The position numbers and the translations under genes are program-made. The notes beneath the pieces are model-generated. The model made no database searches and had not been told where the DNA came from. It was given only the letters and a program-made list of their open reading frames with translations. Shown here piece after piece: positions 26,285 through 35,340 of a stretch of DNA of 64,000 nt. The DNA lies in contig JBMORG010000029.1 of the NCBI GenBank assembly GCA_049322355.1, positions 62,001 to 126,000 on the forward strand, written 5' to 3'. Origin of the DNA: 0-14-0-80-60-11 sp049322355 (GTDB taxonomy: Bacteria > Desulfobacterota > Desulfobaccia > Desulfobaccales > 0-14-0-80-60-11). Each line of letters opens with the position of its first letter. The first letter of the stretch is position 1.

Positions 26285-27307
26285 TCAATTAACCGGATTA
26301 CATACCTGCCCCTTTTCTATAAAGGTCAGGATGGCATCCAGATTGGTTTGAAGAATCCGCTGCACCGCCTGGGTGGTATTGAAGGCGTTATGGGGGGTAA
26401 GAATGACGTTGGGAAACCGCTGCAAATAAAAGCTTTCGAAAGCCGACTGGTAATCCTGGGGCGAGAAATCGGCCCGGCCGTGCACCAGTTCGCTCTCTTT
26501 GATCCACAGCAGCTCCCCTTCAAAAGAATCCAGCGCCAGGCCTCCCAGAAGGCCGTTTTCCAGGGCCCAGAGGAGCGCCGAGGTCTCGGTGATGGGGCCC
26601 CGGGCGGTATTGACCAGGAGCGCCCCCGGCTTGAGCAAAGTGATATTGTCCCGGTTGATCAGGTGGTGGGTCTCGGGCACATAAGGCACGTGGATGGTGA
26701 CGATGTCAGAATTCCGCAGCAGCTCCGCCAGCGGTACGTATCTTGCCCCATGCCGCTCCACCAACTCCTGCTTCTGGTAGGTATCAAAGCATAAGATGTG
26801 CATGTCAAAGCCGCTGGCGATTTTGACCACGTGGGCCCCGATGCGGCCGGTGCCGATCACCCCCAGGGTGCTGCCGGCCAGGTCGATGCCTCGCACGTCC
26901 TGCCGCATTAACCGCCCCTGCTTGGAACGTTCGAAAATGGTGGTCAAGCGGCGAGCCAGGGTCAGGATCAGGGCGAAGGTGAACTCGGCCACCGTGTTTG
27001 CCCCATAGTCCGGCACATTTGCCACCGCAATGCCTTTTCCCTTGGCGCAAGCTACGTCAATGTGATCAACGCCGGTACAACGGGTGGCAATCAATTTCAA
27101 GTGCGGCAAGGCTTCCAGCACCGCCTGATTTACCAGGCTCAGGGCGCCGATGGAGAGGATTTCGGCGGCGGCGATGGCCGCCGCCTTTTCCGGTGTCACC
27201 CCCTCTTTCGTGTACGCGTGCTGGAGCACCTCGACGTTATGTCCTTTAAAGGCCTGCTCATAGACCTCCGGTTCCCAGCCTTCCAGGTTAAAAAAGGCGA
27301 CTTTCAT
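26285..27307 (-). CDS. ldhA: D-lactate dehydrogenase / 2-hydroxyacid dehydrogenase
   Basis: A 340-residue NAD-dependent D-2-hydroxyacid dehydrogenase. The Rossmann motif is GTGRIG at residues 152-157. The catalytic Arg is in NTARGP near 236, the Glu in DSFEGE near 263 and the His in TPHNAFNT near 306. The DHIDVACAKGKGIAVANVP segment and total length match the D-lactate dehydrogenase (LdhA) branch, which reduces pyruvate to D-lactate. It is the third gene of a minus-strand operon after alcohol dehydrogenase and pyruvate decarboxylase, 49 bases behind the latter. Confidence 0.85.
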   Translation of the reverse strand: MKVAFFNLEGWEPEVYEQAFKGHNVEVLQHAYTKEGVTPEKAAAIAAAEILSIGALSLVNQAVLEALPHLKLIATRCTGVDHIDVACAKGKGIAVANVPDYGANTVAEFTFALILTLARRLTTIFERSKQGRLMRQDVRGIDLAGSTLGVIGTGRIGAHVVKIASGFDMHILCFDTYQKQELVERHGARYVPLAELLRNSDIVTIHVPYVPETHHLINRDNITLLKPGALLVNTARGPITETSALLWALENGLLGGLALDSFEGELLWIKESELVHGRADFSPQDYQSAFESFYLQRFPNVILTPHNAFNTTQAVQRILQTNLDAILTFIEKGQVCNPVN

Positions 27308-27356
27308 GGGTTTTCCTCGTCAATGACCAAGGCGGGCGGAAGCGGTCAACCTGCCC

Positions 27357-29009
27357 CTACTTCTTGGCTGCCTTCCCTTTGAAGATCTGACCTAGCCGCA
27401 AAATGCCCTCGGAGCAGTCCAACCGGTCCAGCCGCACCTCGATAAAGGCCAGAGTATCCGGTTCTGTCTGAGCCTTGTGCAGGGCCTCCTCCAGTTCGCC
27501 TTCGGTTGTAACCTGGCAACCCCAGCCACCCCTGAACACCTCGGTCAGCCGGTAATAGTCCCACATATGCAAGTCGTTGTAAGGTCCTTCGTGCAGCGCC
27601 CGCTCGATGGTATAGCCGTCATTGTTGATGAGGAAGATGACCGGGTTCTGGCGGTGGCGGATAATGGTGGACAATTCCTGAGCCGTCATCTGAAAGGCGC
27701 CGTCCCCGACGATGGTAATGGGGCGCCGCTCCGGTGCGGCCAATTTCGCCCCCAGGGTGGCGGGCACGCTGTAGCCGATGGACATGTAAAACGCCTGGTT
27801 GATGCAGGGGACGTTGCCGGGCAGAAACAGGTCCGCGGCGCTGAAAATCGAGTCGCCGGTGTCAACGATGAGCAGATGGTTGCTGCCCAGGAAGTGTTGC
27901 AGCCGCTCATAAAAGCGTTTATGGGTAATTTTTTGCTCCCTCACCGGGATAAACTTTTCTTGCCTCCCTTCGCACTTGGCCGGGGTCGCAGCTCCTTTGG
28001 GCAGTTTGGCCGTCAAGCCCTCGATAAAAGCCCGCAAACAGACTTGGTTGAAGAGGTGATGCTTGATGCGGACTTTGTCTGAGTTGGCCACAATCATCTT
28101 GGGAATGTCCACCAACAGGGCGGTCCCATGGCCCAGGTTCACGTCGGTCATCAAGGTCCCCAGGCATAAGATCAGGTCGGCGTCCTCCACCGCCCGCTGG
28201 ACGGTTTCCCGGCCGAGGAACCCTTTATAGACCCCGATGAATTGCGGATGCGACTCCGGAACCACGGATTTGCCCAATAAGGTGGTGGCTACGGGATAGC
28301 CGCTATGGTTGATAAATTCTACCAAGGCATCTTGAGCCCGCAGCCGGTGGGCCTCAACCCCGGCCAGAATGATGGGATTTTTCGCCGCGGTCAGCAAAGA
28401 CACGGCCTCTTCCACGGCCTCCGCCAGCACCTCCGGGTCAGTGGGGATTGCAGTATCAACCTCGAAAGGTCCGGGTGCGGGGCAGGGCTGGGCCACCATG
28501 TCCATGGGAATCTCGATATAGACCGGGCGCCGCCTTTGGAGGCAGGCGGCCAGAGCAGCATCGATCTGCTGAGGTGCCTGCTCGGGTTTGTCCAAAATCA
28601 CCGCGGCCGCGGTAATATGCTCAAAAACGCAATACTGTAAGTTCATGCTGCCGATGGTATGGTGCAGGAGGTGGCGGTCGGGGCGTTCGGTCAGCCGGGG
28701 GCCGCCGCTGATCAGCACCACCGGCAGTCTTTCGGCAAAGGCCCCGGCCACGGCGTTATAGGCGCTGAACCCCCCGACCCCATAAGTAACACAAACTCCT
28801 CCTATGCCATTCAGACGGGCGTAGGCATCGGCGGCGTATCCGGCGTTCAATTCATTGCAGGTGCCGATTACCTGCAGGTTGCTTTCTTCCAGGCAATCAA
28901 AAAAGTCCAGCACATAATCTCCCGGCACCCCGAAAATATGTTTTAATCCAGCCTGTTCCAGACGTTTCACTAAATACTTGCCGATGGTGGTGGTGATGCT
29001 TGATGCCAA
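27357..29009 (-). CDS. Pyruvate/indolepyruvate decarboxylase (ThDP-dependent)
   Basis: A 550-residue thiamin-diphosphate decarboxylase. The cofactor-activating Glu is in GTCNELNAGYAADAYAR (residue 53), the paired active-site histidines are RHLLHHT (116-117), and the ThDP/Mg motif runs GDGAFQMTAQE to NNDGYTIE (about 435-465). The HH pair separates it from acetolactate synthases and puts it with pyruvate and indolepyruvate decarboxylases, which release CO2 and an aldehyde. Next to an alcohol dehydrogenase, pyruvate to acetaldehyde is the likely reaction. The start is TTG behind a GGGAGG site. True pyruvate decarboxylases are rare in bacteria. Confidence 0.85.
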   Translation of the reverse strand: MASSITTTIGKYLVKRLEQAGLKHIFGVPGDYVLDFFDCLEESNLQVIGTCNELNAGYAADAYARLNGIGGVCVTYGVGGFSAYNAVAGAFAERLPVVLISGGPRLTERPDRHLLHHTIGSMNLQYCVFEHITAAAVILDKPEQAPQQIDAALAACLQRRRPVYIEIPMDMVAQPCPAPGPFEVDTAIPTDPEVLAEAVEEAVSLLTAAKNPIILAGVEAHRLRAQDALVEFINHSGYPVATTLLGKSVVPESHPQFIGVYKGFLGRETVQRAVEDADLILCLGTLMTDVNLGHGTALLVDIPKMIVANSDKVRIKHHLFNQVCLRAFIEGLTAKLPKGAATPAKCEGRQEKFIPVREQKITHKRFYERLQHFLGSNHLLIVDTGDSIFSAADLFLPGNVPCINQAFYMSIGYSVPATLGAKLAAPERRPITIVGDGAFQMTAQELSTIIRHRQNPVIFLINNDGYTIERALHEGPYNDLHMWDYYRLTEVFRGGWGCQVTTEGELEEALHKAQTEPDTLAFIEVRLDRLDCSEGILRLGQIFKGKAAKK

Positions 29010-29063
29010 GGCAGCCTCCCTGTGATGTGCAAAAATTTCTCTTCCGTCACGGTGGAGCGGTAA

Positions 29064-30347
29064 TTACCATAGGACCAAAGATTCCTCGTAGATCTGCGCC
29101 AGGTCATCCTCGCTGGGGAACCTGGGGGCGTTGTGCAGGTTCCGCTGCTGCCGCAAAGCCCCCTTCACCATCTGGGGAATATCCTCCCGGGTGAAGCCCA
29201 CCGCGGCGATGCCATTGGGAAGTTTCAAGCGTCTGATAAGGGCGACGATTTCATCCGCCAGGATTTTGCCGGCATCTTCTCCTTTGGCCTGGGAGACCGA
29301 GGCCCCCAGGATTTCGGCCACCTGCAGATGGCGTTCGGGGCAGGCCGGTGCGGTGAACCGGGCTACCGCCGGCGCAGTGAGGATCACCGCGATGCCGTGC
29401 GGCGCCAGGGGATGGTCGCCGGGAGGATAGCCCTCCGGACGATACTGGCGCACCATGCCGGCGATGGGGTAGGACAGGCCGTGCGGCATAGCTACTCCGG
29501 CGGTTTCGAAGGCCACCCCGGCGCACGAAGAAGCCAGAAGCATGTGGCTCCGGGCCTCCTCATCTTCGGGGTCCTCAATGGCGCGAATGAGATATTTGGC
29601 AACCGTCCGCAGGGTATCCAGGCACCAGATGTCGCTGATGGGATTGGACCCCTGGTAGGGCGGCCGCAGGCTGGGGCGTTCGGGCCGCGGGCGTTGAGTG
29701 TACGGAATGGCGGTGTAGGATTCAAACACGTGGCTCAGGACATCCAGGCCGGTAGCCGCGGCCACCATGGGCGGCAGGGTCTTGGTGTTTTCCGGATCGA
29801 CGATCCCCAACACCGGCTTGGTGTATTGGTGCACAAAGGCCGCCTTGACATGCAGGGTTTCAATGTCCACCACTGCGATGCCCGTGTGTTCGCTGCCGGT
29901 ACCCGCGGTGGTGGGCACCGCGATCAGGGGCTTGCAGGGGCCCGGGACCTGCCGCCCCTTGCCCACCGGAGGCGCAAAATAATCCAGAAAGTCTCCGGGG
30001 TAAGTGCTGTAGAGATTGGCCGCCTTGGCGGTGTCCATGGTGGAGCCGCCGCCCACCGCCACGAAGGCGTCCACCTCCTCCTGTTTGGCAACCTCAATGG
30101 CATCCAGGAAGGAGGCGTCGTTGGGCTCGATGCGCACGCGGTCGAAGAAGACATAGGGGACCTGGTTGTCTTCCAGGGACTGTCGCACCTCGGCCACCGG
30201 CGGCTGTGAGGCCAGATAGGCGTCCGTAAGCACCATCACCCGGCGGACCTTCATATCCGCCAGATCCATGCCGATTTCCCGGGTAGCCCCCTTGCCGAAG
30301 CGCATTCGGTTGCCGGCCGCCATCTCAAACGCGATTTCGTTAGGCAT
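29064..30347 (-). CDS. Iron-containing (group III) alcohol dehydrogenase
   Basis: About 427 residues from the ATG at 30347, which has a strong AGGAGGT site; the longer frame upstream is not needed. The NAD-binding GGGSTMDTAKAANL motif lies near residue 95. Metal ligands are the Asp in GLDVLSHVFESYTA and the histidines in MPHGLSYPIAGM and APHGIAVIL. The enzyme would reduce acetaldehyde from the decarboxylase to ethanol. It is the first gene of the three-gene operon, followed after 54 bases by the decarboxylase. Confidence 0.87.
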   Translation of the reverse strand: MPNEIAFEMAAGNRMRFGKGATREIGMDLADMKVRRVMVLTDAYLASQPPVAEVRQSLEDNQVPYVFFDRVRIEPNDASFLDAIEVAKQEEVDAFVAVGGGSTMDTAKAANLYSTYPGDFLDYFAPPVGKGRQVPGPCKPLIAVPTTAGTGSEHTGIAVVDIETLHVKAAFVHQYTKPVLGIVDPENTKTLPPMVAAATGLDVLSHVFESYTAIPYTQRPRPERPSLRPPYQGSNPISDIWCLDTLRTVAKYLIRAIEDPEDEEARSHMLLASSCAGVAFETAGVAMPHGLSYPIAGMVRQYRPEGYPPGDHPLAPHGIAVILTAPAVARFTAPACPERHLQVAEILGASVSQAKGEDAGKILADEIVALIRRLKLPNGIAAVGFTREDIPQMVKGALRQQRNLHNAPRFPSEDDLAQIYEESLVLW

Positions 30348-31081
30348 GTGGACCTCCTCTCTTATCCGGTTATTGCCGGGATTATCTCGCAGCCCTGGCA
30401 TTTCCGGTTTAAAACCGATAGTTGGGAACCTTTTCTACCATTGTTAAGACCGAACTAGCCGCCTTACCGAAGCAACCTTTCTGGTGGAAAGCATGGTAGT
30501 CAAAAATTCCTTATACGTCAATTTAAATTGAAACTTTGTGCACTTAGCTCCATCGTTTAACAGTTTCCTGATTGATTTCCGATTTCTCCCCCACTCACTT
30601 CAACCCATGATTTTCCTCTTGATATCCCCTTAAAACCTGCATCAAGCACAAAGTCTCCCTGGCAGCCTATGAGGGAGACAAGCTCTGTAAAATTGCCCCG
30701 CACCGGCGCTGATCTCCGAGGAGATTTACTGGCTCAGGCAAGTTGTTTCGAACCAGTTCGATGGCACCGTTTTAAGTAACTGTAACCACGTGCAATTACT
30801 TGTACTTTGCCTTACAAGAGGTCAAGCAACTTGTACTGTGTAACTTAAACTACGTATTACGCAAAAGGTTTTTAAAAAGCAACAACGATATGGCAAGTAT
30901 AAAATACTGTATTACCAGCACGTTACGTTGTGCAAGGTCAGTATAAATATAAATAAACGTGCGTAACTCATTATCCGTATTATGTTTTGCTTGTGTTAAA
31001 TTATATGTAATATCGAGTAGATAGGCATATTGTGTGCAACTTTCATAGTAAAAAACATTTCTTACTATGGAGGGTGCAACA
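30348..31081. other. A+T-rich intergenic region with repeats
   Basis: No supported gene. It contains the upstream regions of the divergent alcohol dehydrogenase operon and the sigma-like gene. ACTTGTACT occurs at 30798-30806 and 30829-30837 as a direct repeat 31 bp apart. A perfect 8-bp hairpin (CATAGTAA/TTACTATG, 31044-31069) touches the ribosome site of the downstream gene. An open frame on the minus strand (30850-31176) has no coding character. Confidence 0.5.
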
Positions 31082-31774
31082 ATGAAAACGGAAATCCGGA
31101 TGGTGGGCTGGCCCAAACGTGAGTGCGAAGTAATCCCGGTGGCCGGGATGACTCGCAAAGACATTATGCGACTCACTGGTTGCCCTTACATGACTGCCGT
31201 AACTGCCGAAAAGCGAGGCTACTACATCATTGATTACCTGAAAAAGGGCATCCCTCCGAAGCGGGGATTTGTGGACGGCCCGGTGGACCTGGGCAGGGAG
31301 CGGGAGACCATCCCCATTCCCGAGGACATCAACACCATCGAAGGCGTGATGGTCCACTTTAACTGTAATCAGAAAGTGGCCAAAGCGAGCCTGGCCCGGG
31401 GCTATTTCATCGTGGACTTCAATAAACGGATGGTCTGTCCCTCATTGAGCGAGTTCGATGCTGAGGCGGCCTACCGGATGGTGCGCTTCATCTATCACCG
31501 CAAATTCAAGGATCGGATGCCCTGGTACATTGAGGCCGAGGACCTGATCCAGCAGGGCGTCCTGCGGCTGTTGGAGCTTTCCGGCCATCCTCAGTACCAC
31601 GAGCGCAAGTTCATGTTCTTCAAAGCCTACGGTTTTATGGCCACCTACATCCAGAGCCAGGGCCGGCTGCGCGGATTCACCGTTTCCAATGTTGACGGCG
31701 AAGGCCCCGGCTATGAGGACACCTGGCGGCACAACGCTGGTAACGATTGGCAAGGCGCCCTGGCAGCGGCATGA
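31082..31774 (+). CDS. Sigma-region-2-like protein, unknown role
   Basis: About 230 residues from ATG 31082 (GGAGGGTG site). Two N-terminal segments look like weakly repeated helix-turn-helix units (MTRKDIMRLTGCPYMTAVTA and GVMVHFNCNQKVAKASLARG). Near residue 155, EAEDLIQQGVLRLLEL followed by FFKAYGFMATYIQSQGRLRG resembles sigma-70 region 2. A complete region 4 is not seen. It stands before the defence cassette and after a hairpin that could mask its ribosome site. A phage-type or element-specific transcription factor is a reasonable guess, not proven. Confidence 0.5.
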   Translation: MKTEIRMVGWPKRECEVIPVAGMTRKDIMRLTGCPYMTAVTAEKRGYYIIDYLKKGIPPKRGFVDGPVDLGRERETIPIPEDINTIEGVMVHFNCNQKVAKASLARGYFIVDFNKRMVCPSLSEFDAEAAYRMVRFIYHRKFKDRMPWYIEAEDLIQQGVLRLLELSGHPQYHERKFMFFKAYGFMATYIQSQGRLRGFTVSNVDGEGPGYEDTWRHNAGNDWQGALAAA

Positions 31775-31845
31775 ACCAGGCCGGGATACCTGGGGCCCAA
31801 ACCCTGGGTGGCCCAGATTAAAACCTCGAGAGGGAGAGATTGACC

Positions 31846-32043
31846 GTGTACCAGCATGACATCCAGCTCATCGAAAGGTTTGCCAGGGAAAACCCGGATG
31901 TCATTGCCAAGGCCCGCGATAAACTGATGGTTTGCACCGTCATGTACCGGTGCGAGAATTTTCATATCTACTTCCCCGGAAAGTGGCTGGGAGAGGTCAT
32001 CACTTGCCAGGTGTGCGGGGGCATGATGCGGCCGGAGGCGTAA
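31846..32043 (+). CDS. Small Cys-containing protein
   Basis: About 65 residues from GTG 31846 (or TTG two codons earlier) behind GGGAGAGA. It has a helical start and ends with ITCQVCGGMMRPEA; earlier cysteines are in MVCTVMYRCENF. Four cysteines in two pairs suggest a zinc-binding mini-protein. A second Cys-x-x-Cys frame (FRCLQCRQRLSW, about 32068-32103) begins just downstream in another frame and lacks a clear start. It lies between the sigma-like gene and the DUF499 gene. Confidence 0.5.
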   Translation: MYQHDIQLIERFARENPDVIAKARDKLMVCTVMYRCENFHIYFPGKWLGEVITCQVCGGMMRPEA

Positions 32044-32259
32044 ATGAAAAACATCCCGTTTATCCATTCCGGTGCCTGCAATGCCGGCAGCGCCTCTCCT
32101 GGCCGAAGGAAAGCAACGCGGGAAAAGCCTTCAAGCGAGAGAGCCAATTTATTGAGGGGATTGATCGTATTGGAAGACACAGTAGGAGCATTTGCCTATT
32201 GATATAAACCTCAAATGGAAATAGTATTGGGGCCAGGTTGCCATCAAGGAAGGCCCGTC

Positions 32260-35200
32260 ATGAAGACCTTGCAGCAGCTTTGTCAGCCCCGATCGAGCAT
32301 CTTCGATCCCAGCCGCCGGGATACGGTGCTGGATGTCACCGACCTGATTGATCGCCGCATTTCTCCGGAAGAATTCTTCATCGAAAACTTTGTCACCGAC
32401 GGCATGGCCCGCCTCCTCCGGGAGGCCTTTCGAAGATTTGCCGGGAAGTCCACGCAGGGAGTCTTTGTCCTTACCCAGGCCATGGGCGGCGGCAAGACCC
32501 ACAATATGATAGCCCTGGGTTTGCTGGCCCGTCACCCTCACCTTCGATCCCAGGTCATGGGCGATGCCTATGAGGAAAAGGATTTAGGGGAGGTGCGGGT
32601 GGTGGGGTTCACCGGACGGGAAACCAGTGCCCCTTACGGAATCTGGGGTGCCATTGCTGACCAGCTTGACAAAAAAGAGGTCTTCAACAATTTTTATTCG
32701 CCTCTATCCGCACCGGGCCCGTCAGATTGGATAAGACTTCTTCAGGGGGAACCAAAGCTTATTCTGCTGGACGAACTACCCCCCTACTTCGAGCATGCCA
32801 AGGCCAAAACCATCGGCGACACTAATCTGGCCAATGTAACGACTGCGGCCCTGGCCAACTTGCTGGTGGCGGTGGCAAAGGCCGAGTTGGGCAATGTTTG
32901 TGTGGTGATCTCCGACCTCCGGGCCACTTATGAGGAAGGCAGTGCGCACCTATTAAAGGCCCTGGCCAACTTTGAAGACGAAGTCCATCGTATGGCCCTC
33001 CGGTTGGAGCCGGTGGGCATGAACACCGACGATGTTTACCATATCTTGCGGAAACGCCTATTTGAAAAGTTGCCTGCTGAGACCGAGATCGCCGCCGTGG
33101 CCGAAGCTTATGCGAAAGCCGTCCGGGACGCCAGGCAGATGGACATCACCAAGGCGTCCCCGGAGCAGTTTGCCGCCCAGATCAGGTCATCCTATCCTTT
33201 TCACTTCACCATCCGGGATCTTTATGCCCGTTTCCGGGAGAACCCCGGCTTTCAACAGACCCGCGGCCTCATTCGCCTCATGCGGGTGCTGGTATCCCGA
33301 CTTTATGATACGAAGCGTTGCGAGCAAATCCATCTTATTCATCCGTATGACCTGGACCTCAACCACCAAGAGACCCTGGCGGAAATCACCGCCATCAACC
33401 CTACCCTGGATAACGCCATCGCCCATGACATTGCCTCCAGTGGCAGTGCCGTGGCCGAGATCATGGACACCAACCTTGGCGGCGGCAATGACACCCAGGA
33501 CGTGGGCAAGCTGCTCCTGGTGGCCTCTTTGGCCAATGTCCCCAACGCGGTCCTGGGATTGTCCGAGTCGGATATTGTCTCTAACCTCTGCGCTCCGAGC
33601 CGGGATGTGTCCCAGCTTCAGAAAAATGTCTTTGAAAGGTTCTTTACCAGCGCCTGGTACCTCTGGGCCAGCAGCGATGGCAAACTATTCTTTAAGAATC
33701 TCAAAAACCTGGTGGCAGACCTCAAGACCCGGGCTGACTCCTACAACCGCGAAGCCTGCCTGAGAGAACTGCGCTCTTTCCTTGCCGATATCTTTCAGCC
33801 TGTCATGCCTGTCATGAAAGACTGTTACCAGGAGGTCCTGGCCCTGCCGGCCATTGATCAGATTCAGATCAAGCCCGAGAAAGTCACCCTGGTCATTTGT
33901 GAGCCGTTTGAGCGAGAGGGCTTGAGCCCGGATTTGCAGAAATTCTATGATGACCTGGATTACCAAAACCGGATTCTTTTTCTCTCCGGCCAGTATCAGA
34001 CCTTGGAGCACCTGCTGGAGCGCGCTGCGGAATTGAAGGCCATCGGCTCCATCCTGAAGGAGATGGACGACGAAAAGTATCCGGAAAACGATCCCCAGCG
34101 GCTAAAGGCTATTGAACTCCAAGATCGCATCAGGTTCCAGTTGCTGAGCGCGGCCCGGGAAACCTTCACCACCCTGATCTTCCCCCATATGAACCAGCTG
34201 CGCACCGGCGACTTCCTGATGAGCTTCACCGACAACAACTACAACGGCGAAAAGCAAATCCGGGAGGCTTTGAAGAGCAAGCAAAAATTCACCGACGATA
34301 TTGAGAGCGAAGCCTTCCGGAAAAAATGCGAAGACCGCCTGTTTACTCAAAAAACCATGCTCTGGAGCGAAGTCAAGAAGCGGTCCGCCACCAACACCGC
34401 CTGGCCCTGGCACCGTCCCGACGCCCTGGACCGCCTCAAGGAAAGGATGGTTCACGCCGATCAGTGGCGGGAAACCGACGGTTGGGTGGAAAAGCCCCCC
34501 TTCCCGCCTCCGGAAACCGGCGTTCAGATTCAACAGTTGTCCCGGAATGACGATACGGGCGAAGCGGTCCTCCGGCTTAACCCGGTGCATGGGGACCGCA
34601 TCTGCTTTGAGGTAGGGAAAGAAGCCACTCCTGAGTCCGGCCGCGTCGAAGACCCGAAAAACTTTGCCACCGCCGAATTGAAGGTGTCTTTCCTCTGCGT
34701 GGATTCTTCCGGCAAGCACCAAACCGGCCCGGCCGTGGAATGGCGCAACAAGATCACCCTCAAGTCCCGAGTATACCAGGGCCGGGATGGCACCGAAAAG
34801 ATGGTGGAACTGCGGGCAGCACCCCCGGCCTCCATCCGCTTTACCATGGACGGCTCCAGCCCCCTGGATAAAGGCGCCTCCTATGCCGAACCTTTTGCGG
34901 TGGGGAAGAACACCTTTTTGGTCCTGGCCGTGGCGGAAAAGGACGGCATCGTTTCCGAGGTACACCGCCGGGAAATTCCTTGGGATAGGGACGAGCCGGA
35001 ATTCGACCCCACCAAGCCGGCCACCTGGAGACGGGAACACAAATTTGATACTACCATGGAGTCTTACGACTTCCTGGACCGTCTTCAGAAACATCAGGCC
35101 GCAGCCTGCGGCCCCCGGCTGATGGTGACCGGCAGCAAATGGCTGGATTTCGCGGTCCATCCCGATTTTCAACTGGACGGCGAGAAGATGCGCCAGGCGG

Positions 35201-35340
35201 TGGAATATTTGCGGCGCTTGCTCCCTGATGGCCAGGTGGGCGTCACCGTGCCCCGCCTCTGGTTCCCCCTGGGGCAGCACCTCCTGGATTGGGCGGCTGA
35301 AGCCAAAACTGAGCTGAAAGCGGGCGAGGTCGAACAGTAA
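32260..35340 (+). CDS. DUF499 ATPase of anti-phage cassette
   Basis: A 1026-residue P-loop ATPase of the DUF499 family. Walker A is MGGGKTH (residues 75-81) and Walker B is LILLDELPP (about 166-174). The middle is long and helical. The C-terminal third carries a segment IRFTMDGSSPLDKGASYAEP like the chitobiase C-terminal beta-sandwich, then an YDFLDRLQ helical end. ATG 32260 has an AAGGAAGG site and is preferred over an upstream in-frame ATG. It overlaps the DUF3780 start (TAATGG) and is the first of four genes that recur together in bacterial defence islands. It probably powers restriction or remodelling. Confidence 0.85.
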   Translation: MKTLQQLCQPRSSIFDPSRRDTVLDVTDLIDRRISPEEFFIENFVTDGMARLLREAFRRFAGKSTQGVFVLTQAMGGGKTHNMIALGLLARHPHLRSQVMGDAYEEKDLGEVRVVGFTGRETSAPYGIWGAIADQLDKKEVFNNFYSPLSAPGPSDWIRLLQGEPKLILLDELPPYFEHAKAKTIGDTNLANVTTAALANLLVAVAKAELGNVCVVISDLRATYEEGSAHLLKALANFEDEVHRMALRLEPVGMNTDDVYHILRKRLFEKLPAETEIAAVAEAYAKAVRDARQMDITKASPEQFAAQIRSSYPFHFTIRDLYARFRENPGFQQTRGLIRLMRVLVSRLYDTKRCEQIHLIHPYDLDLNHQETLAEITAINPTLDNAIAHDIASSGSAVAEIMDTNLGGGNDTQDVGKLLLVASLANVPNAVLGLSESDIVSNLCAPSRDVSQLQKNVFERFFTSAWYLWASSDGKLFFKNLKNLVADLKTRADSYNREACLRELRSFLADIFQPVMPVMKDCYQEVLALPAIDQIQIKPEKVTLVICEPFEREGLSPDLQKFYDDLDYQNRILFLSGQYQTLEHLLERAAELKAIGSILKEMDDEKYPENDPQRLKAIELQDRIRFQLLSAARETFTTLIFPHMNQLRTGDFLMSFTDNNYNGEKQIREALKSKQKFTDDIESEAFRKKCEDRLFTQKTMLWSEVKKRSATNTAWPWHRPDALDRLKERMVHADQWRETDGWVEKPPFPPPETGVQIQQLSRNDDTGEAVLRLNPVHGDRICFEVGKEATPESGRVEDPKNFATAELKVSFLCVDSSGKHQTGPAVEWRNKITLKSRVYQGRDGTEKMVELRAAPPASIRFTMDGSSPLDKGASYAEPFAVGKNTFLVLAVAEKDGIVSEVHRREIPWDRDEPEFDPTKPATWRREHKFDTTMESYDFLDRLQKHQAAACGPRLMVTGSKWLDFAVHPDFQLDGEKMRQAVEYLRRLLPDGQVGVTVPRLWFPLGQHLLDWAAEAKTELKAGEVEQ

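Noticed and set aside
30850..31176. A 108-codon minus-strand gene
   Set aside because: It crosses an A+T-rich regulatory region and overlaps the start of the sigma-like gene; composition is not protein-like.
32044..32202. A 52-codon gene between the small Cys protein and DUF499
   Set aside because: The ATG follows a stop closely, but no motif is seen and another frame there encodes a Cys-x-x-Cys stretch. Neither frame has enough support.
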